Source: Pollenia angustigena (lineage: Eukaryota; Arthropoda; Insecta; Diptera; Polleniidae). Taken from it: 64,000 bases of DNA. Below are positions 1-11,176 of this stretch, piece by piece; within the stretch, counting starts at the first letter, position 1, and the number at the start of each line of letters is the position of its first letter. The notes below the pieces were generated by a model, which saw only the letters and a list, made by a program, of their open reading frames with translations, had not been told where the DNA came from and searched no databases. Location: contig OV884059.1 of NCBI GenBank assembly GCA_930367215.1, forward strand, positions 233,367,803-233,431,802, read 5' to 3'. The translations under genes were made by a program, and so were the position numbers.

Positions 1-440
1 TGAAAAACAAAAAAGTATCAAAAAGTCTTCTTTATATATCGTCATCAACTCAGGACGTTGCACGTTTAATTTTATGTTTATATGTTTGTCTAATATTAAC
101 GAAAATAAATCAAAGTACCTGATGTTGAACGAAAAAGTACCAAAAAGCTCCCCTTACATGTTCTTATTCACCCACTTTAATGTATAATTTTATCTTTATA
201 AGTCGAATATTAACGAAAATTCAAAAAGTTCCAGATGAAAAACAAAAAGTACCAACATTTTTTATCTTATAGGTTATCATTCACTCAGGACCCTTCACCT
301 ATAATATTATGTTTCTTAGTTCAATATTATAGAAAATTTAAAAATTTTCACATGAAGCACACAAAAGTAAAAAAAAAGAAATTTAGTTTACCGTATTTCT
401 CCTTTTTTCTCCCCATAGAGGTTCGGTTGACAAACTAAGG
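1..440. repeat. Dispersed degenerate repeat (family E), left copy
   Basis: The segment consists of degenerate units of roughly 115 bp, each with a block like AAAAAGTACCAAAAAG followed by an AATATTAACGAAAAT-like block. Units begin near 1, 128 and 234. The same sequence, in the same orientation, reappears at about 62395-62720, and a looser relative lies at 50640-51420. It encodes nothing recognisable. It is probably part of a non-autonomous mobile repeat; the class is unknown. Confidence 0.75.
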
Positions 441-745
441 AAGAAATCATTCTGACCTGTTTTGCCTGGTCTGATTTATACATAAGATTTATATTCGAGA
501 ACCGATTTTTGAAAAATGTCGAATAATCGATCACCCTAATTTTTTATTATTTGATAATTGGAAAAACATTTTTATTTATTAATTTTGCATTTGTGTTAGT
601 AGCAATTTTGAACGCTTTTAACACAATATATATTGTGCACTTCTTTGAGTAAATACCTCTCAAATGGTGTATATTTTGTTCAAATCGGTTGACATACTGA
701 GGAGGAAAGTGTTCTTAACTGTTTTGCCTTAGCCGATTTATATAT
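423..745. repeat. Two-copy direct repeat
   Basis: A block of about 65 bp starting GGTTCGGTTGACAAACT near 423 recurs near 680 as AAATCGGTTGACATACTGAG. Both copies go on to a GTTTTGCC motif and an ATTTATA tract. The copies are diverged and about 255 bp apart. This is probably internal structure of the repeat that begins at base 1. Confidence 0.5.
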
Positions 746-908
746 AGATTAACAAATTATAATTTAAATTTATTAGCTTAATTTTAATTTTATTTGTAGA
801 GGGGGGGAATTCCTGTTATGATTTTTGGTATAAAATTTTTAGGAAATATTGCAACTTTGTTTTGAAACTTTAAAAATCAATTAAGATGTTTTAGAAGTTT
901 AAAAAGCA

Positions 909-1185
909 GGGGGCTACTCTCTATTGCGATGCGAAAACAATTTCGATGCGAAAGCTAAATGCCAACTTGGTACTCTCTATCACTTTTGTAAAATGTTTTG
1001 AAAATGGAGCAATACTGGCAACAAAAATGAAAGATGTCGCAGATTGACAGAAATGAAATAAATAGTGATGATTTCGAAAAAAAAAAACTAATAGATGCGA
1101 AAGACAAATGCGCAAACGCATTAAAGAGTACCAATCGCTAGATTTGCTACCATTTTCTTTCACATCGAAATAGAGAGTAGCCCCC
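909..1185. mobile_element. 277-bp TIR element (MITE), GGGGGCTACTCTCTAT ends
   Basis: Sixteen terminal bases, GGGGGCTACTCTCTAT, are perfectly inverted at 1170-1185. A second inverted pair lies inside (TTGGTACTCT near 967, AGAGTACCAA near 1125). The motif GATGCGAAAG occurs three times near the ends. No coding capacity is seen and I could not define a target duplication, so the superfamily is open. Confidence 0.8.
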
Positions 1186-1191
1186 CAAGAA

Positions 1192-1573
1192 TTGAAATAA
1201 TTTTTTATTATAGATGGAATTCTACCGGGTATTTACCTGATGTCTGGGTAAATACCGGGTATATTCCTTTTTTTTTTTTGGAATTTATTTGGGTATTTAT
1301 AAAACACAAATGAATATGGCAATCATTTACTGTCAATAAATTTAATTTAATTTTAAATCAGTGGCATTTTGACAAAACATCTTAAGTCGAGATAAGATAA
1401 CAAAAAAGTTTAGAAAAAACTTGGTTAAAAAATAATTTTTGTCAAATAATAAAATAAACCAATATTAAAGAAAAATTTCGTTTATAATACAAAATTAAAC
1501 AAAGTAAATAAAAATGTTCTTTGAATGAAAATTCGTATGATTAACAGCATTTATGTTTTTCAACTTTTTAAAT
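1192..1573. other. AT-rich interval with one dyad
   Basis: No gene is seen. The only structure is a near-palindrome, ACCGGGTATTTACC followed 8 bases later by GGGTAAATACCGGGT, at about 1217-1253. The 5'-truncation point of the first jockey-like copy lies at the right border. Confidence 0.5.
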
Positions 1574-3102
1574 GCAGCTAGAAAACTCAAAAGACCAGTT
1601 ATCTCGAAACCATCATTAAGAAACCTGAATGGAAGTTGGGCAAGGAATGATAATGAAAAAGGAAACCTGTTTGCAAATCATTTGAAAAACGTATTTACCC
1701 CAAATATACCTGACGATATAGCGGACGAGTGGCCGCCTGTTTATGTTAGAGCAGCTATCCCCCTAAGATTTGAAATAAGGGAAATAGAAAGGGCTATTTG
1801 TAAATTAAACACCAAGAAGGCACCTGGTATTGATAAGATCAGTAACAAAATGCTTTTGAGGCTACATCGCAGAGCAAAGAAAATTATTCTTTTTATTTTT
1901 AATGCTATTTTACGCCTTGAATACTACCCTCAAGAATGGAAGGTATCCTTAATAACGATGATACCAAAGCCAGGAAAAGATCACACAAAAGTTGAGTCAT
2001 ATAGGCATATTAGCTTATTATCTAAAATATCAAAGCTGTTTGAGAAGCTCTTAGTGTCAAAATAAGCCCCAATTTTAAATGACAATGGGTGTATACCTAA
2101 TCATCAATTCGGCTTCAGAAGAGAGCATAGCACAATTGAACAAACCCATCGGATAGTAAACGCCATAAGAAAAGCCTTTGAAGAAAGAAAATATTGCTCC
2201 GCTCTTTTCATAGATGTTTCTCAAGCTTTTGACAAAGTCTGGCATGTAGGCTTGTTACATCAATTGAAGCTAAACCTACCGGTAAATACACAGAAGCTGT
2301 TAGAAAGCTACCTGGTCGGTCGAAAATGTATTATTAAAGAAGGTGATTTTTTAAGTTCTCCTCAGCCAGTTGAAGCTGGAGCCCCTCAGGGAAGCATCCT
2401 GGGCCCACTTTTTTACCTTATATATACCTCGGACATGCCAACAAGCAATTACACCCTAACCTCAACTTTTGCTGATGATACAGCTTTTCTAAGCGTTCAC
2501 GAGAACAGTCGTGAAGCATCTCGATACCTGCAGGATCATATATTTCAACTAGAATTGAGGTTAAAACAATGGAGAATTAAGGTCAATGAGGAAAAATGCG
2601 TACATGTAACATTCACCTTGCGTCGGGAAACATGCCCCCTATTAAAATCAATAATCAAATAGTGCCTCAACAATCGCATGTCAAATATCTCGGTATTCAT
2701 CTAGATCGGCGTTTAACATGGAAATGCCATATAGAAGTAAAATTAAACTAAAAGCAATTCAAATTAACTGGCTTATTGGAAGAAATTCTGTTCTTAGTCT
2801 CGATTGCAAACTACTACTTTACAACGCTATTTTAAAGCCAATATGGTGCTACGGTATTCAACTATGGGGCACTGCCTCTTCGAATAATTACAGCTGCCCC
2901 TTGTTACGTTAAAAACTCAAATATCCACAAGGATCTCAATGTGCCACTGGTAAGGACTATTATTACGAAGTATGCGGTAAAATATTTGAAAAGGCTAGAG
3001 TTGCACCCAAATCCACTAGCTCGAAATATTTTAAATGATAGCGGTCACTCTCGCTTAAGGAGAAGAGACACTGCAGAACTTACCCATTAAGATGAGCGAT
3101 AA
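1574..3102 (+). pseudogene. Jockey-clade reverse transcriptase, copy 1 (5'-truncated, broken)
   Basis: Pieces of the ORF2 reverse transcriptase of a jockey-clade non-LTR retrotransposon, which would copy its own RNA at a nicked target. Visible in order: the RT entry region (KKAPGIDKISNKML, then IPKPGK), a stop codon at 2063-2065, the QFGFRREHSTIEQTHR block, catalytic block A (IDVSQAFDKVW), GAPQGSILGPLFY, and the FADD active site near 2468-2480. A one-base loss in the C-run at 2635-2639 shifts frame before the KYLGIHLD thumb block. Close to 2880 about 45 bp are missing relative to copy 2. The ending (DER, stop) matches copy 2. Relative to copy 2 the 5' end is truncated. Non-functional. Confidence 0.92.
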
Positions 3103-3223
3103 ACACCTATATATGTGAACAAAACCCGTGATGAAGAAACATTTTGTCTGGCACTGGCAGGACATAAAATAAAGCATTAGGCTAAAATTTGATTAATTAT
3201 TGTTAGTTCATATTTAATATATG
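3103..3223 (+). other. 3' untranslated region of jockey-like copy 1
   Basis: This matches the 3' UTR of copy 2 at 7505-7620 (shared blocks such as TTTTGTCTGGCACTGGCAGG). It stops at ATATATG, where another element is inserted. The rest of the tail, ending in a short A-run, resumes at 4820-4857. Confidence 0.85.
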
Positions 3224-4819
3224 GGCACTTCCAAGACTGTAAACGGGACATTCGCACACGTTTATATTGACAAAACTGTAAAAAACAACCTGATTTTCAT
3301 TTTTTTAATTTATGATTCTTTTAACTCTCAATTAGCTCTTTAATTTCCGCAAATGAAATTTTTCGCTTACTGTCGTGGTTTCCGAGATAATTGCAAAAAA
3401 CCAGTGATTGTAAACGGGACAAAAAACGGAAGTGGGTTTTAAGGGGTAACCGTTTAAACAGTGATTTCTGCGAAACCTGACACACTATTTTATTGGGACT
3501 AATTTTAAAATGTTGCGTACTAATGTGCCCTACAAATGGTTTCGATTTCAAAATAAAATATAAATTACATTTTTTTAAATAAATTGTTAAAGAAATTCAT
3601 CCCTATTATGTAAGGCGTTGTCGACGTCGACATTAATTTTTAATTGTTGTCACATCAAGGCGACGACTACATCACTTCGACTTTAGTTTGGTATTTTATA
3701 AGAATGTTGTGTCGACGTCGACTAGTTATCGAAAATTTGACAAAAAAAAATCCCATCTCCAATTTTTTTTTTTGTTCTTCACTTACTTTTTAACGCTATT
3801 TTTGCTATTTTCCGACATGGTTTTTTAACCGATTTAGCTTTTTAAAATAAAGTGTAGAGTTTGTTTCCAATTTTGTATTTTTTCGCGAATTTTTGGCATG
3901 TTTTTGATAAAAGATATTTTTACTGTATGTCTTTATAGCTTTAACGTTTATTAATAAATATAAGACTTTTCTTTCATGCCGCTGTTAGCAAATTTTTGCG
4001 AATTTCCGTTAATTGAGCAATTTTCACCGAATTTTTGCCATTCGTTACAGTTTAAGGGACTTTAATCAATTTTATGGCTTTTTTTATATATTAAAAATGT
4101 TCGAGAATTTTCGCTATTTTTGCAAATGTTTCCGAATTTTCGCAATTTTGGCTCTTTGAGGCGTTCGCCTTAAATTGGACATTTTCGCTATTTTAGGAAA
4201 CTTTTCTGAACTTTCGCAATTTTCGCGTTAAATTTACTAATAAAATTTGTGCCCATAACTTCCTTTAAATTTGCATTTTTTTATTTTAAGCGTTTTCAAT
4301 AAATATGTTTACATTTCATTTAAAACTTCTTTAACTTTCATTTAAGTCGTCGCAAAATTTCCTGTCGACTAAAATGGGGATAATACTACTCGACGTCGAC
4401 TTAAAAGCGCCTTAGGAAATATCAATTGACTGTCAATAGTCATCGATAATTGTCAACAACGACTCAGAAAATACCATTACTGTTCAGGTGCCGTCGACCT
4501 GTGTCGACGTCGACTTTCATAATAGGGGTGATTGTAAACGGGACAATTTTTCCACCATGATTTAAAATTTTTTTATGTTGCTATTTATAATCCTTTATAT
4601 AAGAAACTTAATAAAAAATGTTTTTCAGATCATAAATACGCCTTAGGTTAGAGTATTGTTGTTCCAAATGCATATTTTCTAATATACACAAGTATGTGCT
4701 AAAAGTTGTAGTACTTCGTTTACCATTTATCTTTTTTTCGAACCAATTAATTTATACGCATATATTAAAAAAAAAATTTTTTTCCATTTTTTGTGGTTGA
4801 CGTTTTTTTGGAAATAGCC
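3224..4819. mobile_element. 1.6-kb TIR element inserted in the jockey-like 3' tail
   Basis: The boundaries are set by comparison with jockey-like copy 2, whose tail reads through ATATATGAAGA uninterrupted. Here ATATG occurs at 3219-3223 and again at 4820-4824, giving a 5-bp target duplication. The ends are short imperfect inverted repeats (GGCACTTCCAAG versus GGAAATAGCC). The motif TGTAAACGGGACA occurs three times inside. No transposase is recognisable; the superfamily is undetermined. It carries a further nested element at 3601-4527. Confidence 0.75.
3601..4527. mobile_element. Nested TIR element with four GTCGACGTCGAC motifs
   Basis: The ends are CCCTATTATG at 3601 and its complement CATAATAGGG near 4519. 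Just inside each end lies the palindrome GTCGACGTCGAC (near 3619 and 4502). Two further copies of its core lie near 3713 and 4389. The interior is a T-rich field of repeated phrases such as TTTCGCTATTTTTGC, also found at 56040-56460. No ORF. Confidence 0.7.
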
Positions 4820-5460
4820 ATATGAAGACTCAATAAATAAATAATGAAAAAAAACTTCTTAAATTTGACTAAAGAGGTTTTGTTAAAACGGCACAGAAAT
4901 TACTTTTCGTTTTTAAAAATTTCGTTTATAAAAACCCAAATTTGGTTATGTACTAGCTCTGTAATAAAAAATGCCCCATACCACTATTACCGAGAAATTC
5001 GACATCCACCTTAAACATTTTTTAAATGGACTTCTGCAATATAATTTTTTTTTTTCGTTAACCTGTTTACAGGTGATGCCATAAAAAAATTAATTTTGAA
5101 TAAATTTTCAAATCTCCAATTTTAAACTAAAAAAAATTCTGAAACAATATCGAAAAAATAGAGATTTCCTTTATAGGGACTTGTTTAGATGTTAAGAGAA
5201 TGAATATAATAAATTAAAAAATATTTATCCCTTGGTACACTTGTTTGATTAAAAGGTTAAAGTAAATCTATTTTTATTAAGTTTCAATTACATAATACTT
5301 TTTAGAGTTCTATGACACAAACTAGAAGAACTTAATATATGTATTCATATAGTTATACATATAAATAAGACGCAAACATTAAGGACTATATTTGGTCAAA
5401 ATCGAACCAAAGGCAAATTTTTTTTTAAAAAAAATTAAAAATTATAAAAAATATTCTTCA
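4820..5460. other. End of jockey-like copy 1, then AT-rich DNA
   Basis: Bases 4820-4857 are the last part of jockey-like copy 1 (ATATGAAGACTCAATAAA and a short A-run). From about 4858 to 5460 I see only AT-rich sequence with no gene or clear repeat. Confidence 0.6.
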
Positions 5461-7504
5461 GATGTCGAGCGGCTCTTGACTGAAAAAAGGAGAGTTCGAA
5501 GAGAGTGGCAACTTTACAGATCCCCGCAACTTAAGATTTTATTAAAAGAGTGCACAAAATGCTAAAAGTTACTGCAGAATCAGAAAACGGCTTCTCTAGA
5601 AAAATATCTTAAGGAACTTGATGCAACTCCACAATCTGACTACTCATTATGGCGTGCAGCTAGAAATCTAAAAAGGCCAGTTATATCTAAGCCACCATTA
5701 AGAAACTTGAATGGTAGTTGGGCAAGAAACGATATTGAAAAAGGAAATCTGTTTGTTAAGGTATGTTCAGACCTAACAAATATTTGACGAAAAAATCCAA
5801 AAAAGCGTTACCAATAAATTGAACAAACTTTAGCTTTATTTTTGACAAGTTCTATTCACTTACTAATCTTTATTTGTAAGAAGAGAATTGTTTAGTGTAA
5901 TTTAGAAACTCTTTAATGGATTTTAATCAAGCCAAACGTTTAGCAAAAGCAAATAATTCTTTAATAAAGCTAGGGGTTACGTGTAGGAAGTCAAATATTT
6001 AATAGGTGTGAACGTAGCTTTAGTCACTTGAAAAACGTATTTACACCAAATATATCTCACAATATTGCGGTCGAGTTACCACCTGTTGCTGCTAGAGCAG
6101 CTATTCCCCTCAGATTTGAGATAAGAGACATCGAAAAGGCTATTTGTGACTTAAACACTAAGAAGGCACCTGGTATTGATAAAATCAGTAATAAAATGCT
6201 TTTGGAGCTACCTCGCATAGCAAAGAAAATTATTCTTTTTATTTTTAATGCTATTTTACGCCTTGAATACTATCCTCAAAAATGGAAGGTTTCCTTAGTT
6301 ACCATGATACCAAAGCCAGGGAAAGATCATACAAAAGTTGAGTCTTATAGGCCTATTAGCTTATTATCAAATATGTCAAAGGTGTTGGAGAAATTATTAG
6401 TTTTAAAATTAACACCGATTTTAAGTGAAAATAGATGTATTCCAAACCATCAGTTCGGATTTAGAAGAAAACACAGCACAATCGAACAGACTCATCGAAT
6501 AGTAAATGTCATAAGAAAAGCATTTGAAGAAAAGAAATATTGCTCAGTACTCTTCATCGATGTTTCGCAAGCTTTTGATAAAGTCTGGCATGAAGGCTTA
6601 TTACATAAATTGAAGCAAAATTTACCAGCAAACACACACAAGCTGCTAAAAAGCTACTTAGTCGGTCGTCAATTTATTATTAAAGAAGTAAATTTCTTAA
6701 GTTCACCTCAGCCCATTGCCGCTGGAGTTCCACAAGGCAGCATCCTTTGCCCCCTTTTATACTTAATTTATACTTCGGACATGCCAACAAGCAACTATAC
6801 ACAAACTTCAACATTTGCAGACGATACAGCTTTTCTAAGCGTCCACGAAAATCGTTATGAAGCATCGCGTTACTTACAGCATCATATATTTCAACTAGAA
6901 ATATGGTTACGACAATGGAGGATAATGGTCAATGAGCAAAAATGCGTACATATAACATTCACTTTGCGCCGGGAATCTTACCCCCCCTATTACAATCAAT
7001 AATCAAATAGTTCCTCAACATTCGCATGTAAAATATCTCGGTATACATCTGGATCGGCGATTAACGTGGAAATGCCATATAGAGGCAAAATTAACTCAAA
7101 TGAACCTAAAAGCCATTCAAATTCATTGGCTTATTGGAAGAAATTCTGTCCTTAGTCTCGATTGCAAGCTTCTACTTTACAACTCTATCTTAAAGCCTAT
7201 CTGGTGCTACGGTATTCAACTATGGGGCACTGCCTCGGCCTCTAATATCGACAAAATTCAAAGGCGACAAAATAAACTTCTTCGAATAATCACAGCAGCT
7301 CCCTGGTATGTTAAAAACTCAAACATTCATAAGGATCTCAATGTGCCATTAGTTAAAACTATGATTACAAAATATGCAATAAAATATTTAAAAAGGCTTG
7401 AACAACACCCAAATCCACTAGCTCGAAATATTTTAAATCATGGCGGCCACACTCGCTTAAGAAGAAGAGACACTGCAGCACTTACCCAATTAGATGAGCG
7501 ATAA
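5461..7504 (+). pseudogene. Jockey-clade reverse transcriptase, copy 2
   Basis: A longer copy of the same element as 1574-3102. It begins within ORF2 (LTEKRRVRREWQLYRS) with an early stop near 5560, then SLWRAARNLKRPVISKP, and is interrupted by a MITE at 5756-6023. The open stretch 6028-7002 carries KKAPGIDKISNKML, SYRPISLL, QFGFRRKHSTIEQTHR, catalytic block A (IDVSQAFDKVW), AAGVPQGSILCP and the FADD active site near 6815. A seven-base C-run at 6981-6987 shifts frame; the last block (KYLGIHLDRRLTWK through LTQLDER) is read in the next frame and ends at 7504. The endonuclease domain is absent, so the copy is 5'-truncated. Non-functional. Confidence 0.93.
5756..6023. mobile_element. 268-bp MITE inside jockey-like copy 2
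   Basis: Comparison with copy 1, which reads without interruption across this point, defines the insertion. The terminal inverted repeats are about 30 bp and imperfect: GTATGTTCAGACCTAAC at the left, GGTGTGAACGTAGCTTTAG at the right, and AAATATTTGAC with its complement just inside. A few host bases are missing at the junction, so no clean TSD is visible. The ends resemble those of the 55003-57012 element. Confidence 0.8.
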
Positions 7505-7665
7505 ACATAAGTTTATTTATGAGCGTGATGAAGAAAATTTTGTCTGGCACTGGCAGGACATAAAATAACGTATTAGGTTAAGATTTGATTAATTATTGTT
7601 AGTTCATATTTAATATATGAAGATTCAATAAAAAATAATTACAAAAAAAAAAAAAAAAAAAAAAA
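7505..7665 (+). mobile_element. 3' UTR and poly-A tail of jockey-like copy 2
   Basis: The 3' UTR shared with copy 1 ends in AATAAAAAATAATTAC followed by 23 A residues (7643-7665). This is the expected 3' end of a retrotransposon inserted by target-primed reverse transcription. The whole copy spans about 5461-7665. Confidence 0.9.
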
Positions 7666-7949
7666 TTTGAATATTTCATGAAATTGATAAATAACGAAAT
7701 ATAGTGGGGAATATTCATATCTTGGCTGTTTTTTTTTAAACTGTTTTTTGTAATTGGTTGTCGAAATTCGGATTTTCCTTTTTAGTGAATTGGAAGAACT
7801 CTTCTCAAGTTATTCCACTATATGTGGTGAAAATGCCTTTATTTTTTACTTAACGCTATATCGTGAAAACGAGAGCTGATTAAAAAAAAGAAGGATTGCA
7901 GATTCGCGCCCAGCTTTCCTAATCACTAAAGAAACAACATTAATTTCTA
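7666..7949. other. Intergenic DNA, no feature seen
   Basis: This stretch lies between the jockey-like poly-A tail and the CACTGAG end at 7950. I recognise no repeat or coding sequence. Confidence 0.5.
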
Positions 7950-8354
7950 CACTGAGAAAATTAAATCGTAAAGTCAGAGAAAATACACTTTGTTTCAAAG
8001 ACTTTTATTGGTCAGATTGTGCCCAAAGACAAAACATCTTTACCGGAAAGGCGCAAAGATCTTTAGATTCCCATGAAATATATACTTAAAATCAAAGACT
8101 TAAAATCTTGTGGCAAGAATGTACGTCTTTGGAAACACATGAAAAAAGTCCTTAAACTAAGGAAAAAGTATTTTGGCACAAAGACTTTCATTCGTTAGTC
8201 TTAAGACTTGAATTTTTTGATTTTAAGTACAATTTTCATTGTAATAAAGACGTAATTTTAACATTATTACAAAGAAACGCAATTAAATTCAACGAAAAAG
8301 AAAAAAAAAAGACAAAGACAAGGCACACATGCACAATTGAGCGTTCCTATCGAC

Positions 8355-9517
8355 CAGTGTTGCCAGACGATTTTTTGAAAAATACCTAGGCATACTAAAA
8401 AAAATCCGATTTTTCCCTACACGTTGCAAAAATTTTCCCTACAAAAATCCCTACGCGTTTTAGTCATTAAAGTCTTAGAAAAAACAATATGTAGTTATAA
8501 AAAAGTAATTTCTTGCGCATATGTTTAGTAAAGCTCTAACAACAAAAATAAGTAATAAAACTAAAAAAATTTAGGTACTTTTAAATTAAATTCAATTAAA
8601 AGACAAGAGGTTTTTTGAAAAAAAAAATTAATGTCAAAATACGCCAAACACGATAAGGGTGAATGTACCCATAAACATTTCTTAAGTTTAACAACGGTTT
8701 TAACCTTTATAAATAAAATATTATTTATATGATAATTTAATTTAATTACATAAGTAATCGGCCATGTCATCAAAGTCACGTGAAAATGAAATCGAACAAA
8801 TTTTGAAACTCTCCCGTATTCAAAGTTCAAAAAAAGTATTATCTTTTATATACCTGAACTTCTTTTGAATTCAGGAAAAGCTGCGTTGATTTTTACAATA
8901 ATTCAATTGAAAATCTTCGTCGATTTCAATTTCACGTGATTTCGTTTTCCATGACATGGCCGAATATATGTATTTATTTTGAACTGAATTTTCTTAAGTG
9001 ACCATTAGTATATTCGAAATTAATGCAGCCTCTTCCATGGTTTTGCATCACCATTTGCATTGGGTAAAGCAAACAAAATCCGAACCAGTTTTGATAAAGT
9101 TTGAAATACAACCTTGTCATTATAGTTATTCCTTTGCCATTTTTATCGAAAAGTGTTCCAGATCCATGTTTCAAAAGAAATTAGTTTCACAATTTCAGAA
9201 AACTAATTTTATACCATTGTTCTACACTCATACAAAAGATCATTGGGGCTGAAGTTAAATTGTTAAGACAATATTTGAAACTTGTACTCATCTTTTTTTG
9301 TCCAAAAATATATTCTGGACTTAAGAATTCCATTTCTTTAAATGTTAAATCTTTATTAAACATAAATTTTTTAGCATTTATTTCGTATACAATGCAATAT
9401 GAGAAAAAATACCTACATTTTGGCGAAAATAAAAAATCTGTCCGATTTTCCCTACGCTCCTATTTTAGTTACAAAAACCCTACATGTAGGGACTTTTCCC
9501 TACTTTTGGCAACACTG
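8355..9517. mobile_element. hAT-like non-autonomous element, CAGTGTTGCCA ends
   Basis: An exact 8-bp TSD, CTATCGAC, lies at 8347-8354 and 9518-9525. The terminal inverted repeat is CAGTGTTGCCA. TTTTCCCTAC-type phrases recur near both ends. An 8-bp TSD with CA..TG ends is the standard hAT signature. The short reading frames inside are AT-rich and match no transposase I know. Confidence 0.88.
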
Positions 9518-9566
9518 CTATCGACTGACTTACAATTAATGACAACCACGAAAACAATTCTTTTTA

Positions 9567-10677
9567 TTATACCCTTCACCACAGGTGGAAAAGGGTATAT
9601 ATAAGTTTGTCATTCCGTTTGTAATTTCTACAATATTGATCTTAGACCCTATAAAGTATATATATTCTGGGTCCTTATGAGGAGATAAGTTGATTTAACG
9701 ATATCCGGCCGTCCGTCTGTCCGTCTTACGTTTGATATGTGTTTTCAGGAGACTCCAGACATGATAGCGGCTATATTGAAATTCAGCCAGATCGGTCGAA
9801 CAATGGCTGAGATATGACCAAAAAACCACGACTGTCTCTAATTTTTCCAAAAAATCCCTAGTGGTTGTTGTATTTTTATTACTTTTTTCTGTATATGTGG
9901 AGAACGGCAAGAGCCAAAGCTTTAAAATTAGGTACAAACATTTAGGTTATAAATATACACCATCCTACAAAATGTGGGCGGGATTGGAGAAGTAGGCGTG
10001 GTACCTCTCATACAAAAAGTATTAAAAATTGTATAAAAACCTGAATATGGTTACGCCTTGTATATCAGAAGATCGGAAATTTTTAATAGAAAATATTTTC
10101 TGAAAAACTCGGGAAAATCGGTTCAGATACGAAAAAGTTATGACCAAAATATTAATTTTTGTTTGAAAAATACCCATTTTCAGGAACCATAGATCTTCTC
10201 GAGTCCAAGTTTTATAGCCAAAATAACTGGCAAATTTCTTCTTTAACACGTCGGTATATAAATCTGTCAAATCGGTTAAGAAATAGCAGAGTTATGACCA
10301 AAATACTGAAATCCCAAAAATTAATCTTTTTTATTTATAATTAAGTTTGTTTTTTATACCCTTCACCGAAGGTCCTACACCCTATAAAGTATATATATTT
10401 TGGTTCCTTATGCAAAGCGAAGTTCAAATCCGGTTGTCGTCTCTTCTTCCAATATATTTAACGAAATAATTTTAACAAATAGAAACTAAAGACGATTTAA
10501 AAAAATATTTACCAGTTTTCGCTTTTTAAATTTCATTTATAATGAAGTTTTAAGTATTGTAAATATGTATGTATATGTATATGTAAAAATTATTTAGTTG
10601 CTCTCTATTCTACTCGCACAATGGTGAAGGGTATATAAGATTCGGCACAGCGGAATATAGCACTCTTACTTGTTTTT
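9567..10677 (+). mobile_element. INE-1/DINE-1-like (Helentron-type) repeat, family A
   Basis: It starts with a terminal hairpin (ATACCCTTCACC ... AAGGGTATAT), then CCCTATAAAGTATATATATT, a GTCCGTCTGTCCGTC tract and CGCCTACTT-type phrases. A second head (TACCCTTCACCGAAGG) lies near 10359. It ends with GGTGAAGGGTATATAAG and ACTCTTACTTGTTTT. The architecture matches what is known of Drosophila INE-1. An inverted homolog with the same two-head layout is at 31736-32645. Non-coding; no Helitron protein is seen. Confidence 0.8.
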
Positions 10678-10949
10678 TACATATATGTATTGCAATCAAT
10701 CGGCTACACTTGTTTCGTTGTGCATTCGTATACAAATTTAACTTTGAAGACTAAATTCTTTAAAGATACAGACTTTATCTTTATTTTTTTTTTACCGCTC
10801 TCGTTTACCGTTGCAAGCAAACATGTGTGAACAAGCAAACATGTTCACTTAAGGTGCATGTAGACGACATGTTTTTTACATCTGACTTGTCAACTTTTCA
10901 AGTCACATGCAATTGTGCATGTCTGTCAAAATGGCTGTTTTACAGAAGG

Positions 10950-11147
10950 CAAGGCCCTGCTGATATTAGCTAAAATCACTGTTGGATGTCAAAATTTTGT
11001 TTATTCTCTTTTATTATCTTTGTTTCTGTTTTGTTTTATTTCTGTTTTTGACATTGTACAATGATTTTACAAAAAAAAATTGCTTGTGGTTTTTGTACGA
11101 GTTGTACTTGTTGTAGTACCGAGATTACCTGGGATGAATTCGCCTTG
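10950..11147. mobile_element. 198-bp hAT-like MITE nested in the TTAA MITE
   Basis: A perfect 8-bp TSD, ACAGAAGG, flanks it at 10942-10949 and 11148-11155. It begins CAAGGC and ends GAATTCGCCTTG. Beyond six bases the left end has drifted from the family seen at 11177-11610. The uninterrupted sister MITE at 12319-12938 provides the empty site (ACATAAGG). Confidence 0.85.
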
Positions 11148-11176
11148 ACAGAAGGTTTATAATATTCGGTCACAAA

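Noticed and set aside
235..438. Open frame of 67 codons
   Set aside because: Lies within a non-coding dispersed repeat that also occurs at 62.4 kb without the frame; AT-rich composition with no family resemblance.
921..1163. Minus-strand frame of 80 codons
   Set aside because: Entirely inside a 277-bp MITE whose ends and inverted sub-repeats explain the sequence.
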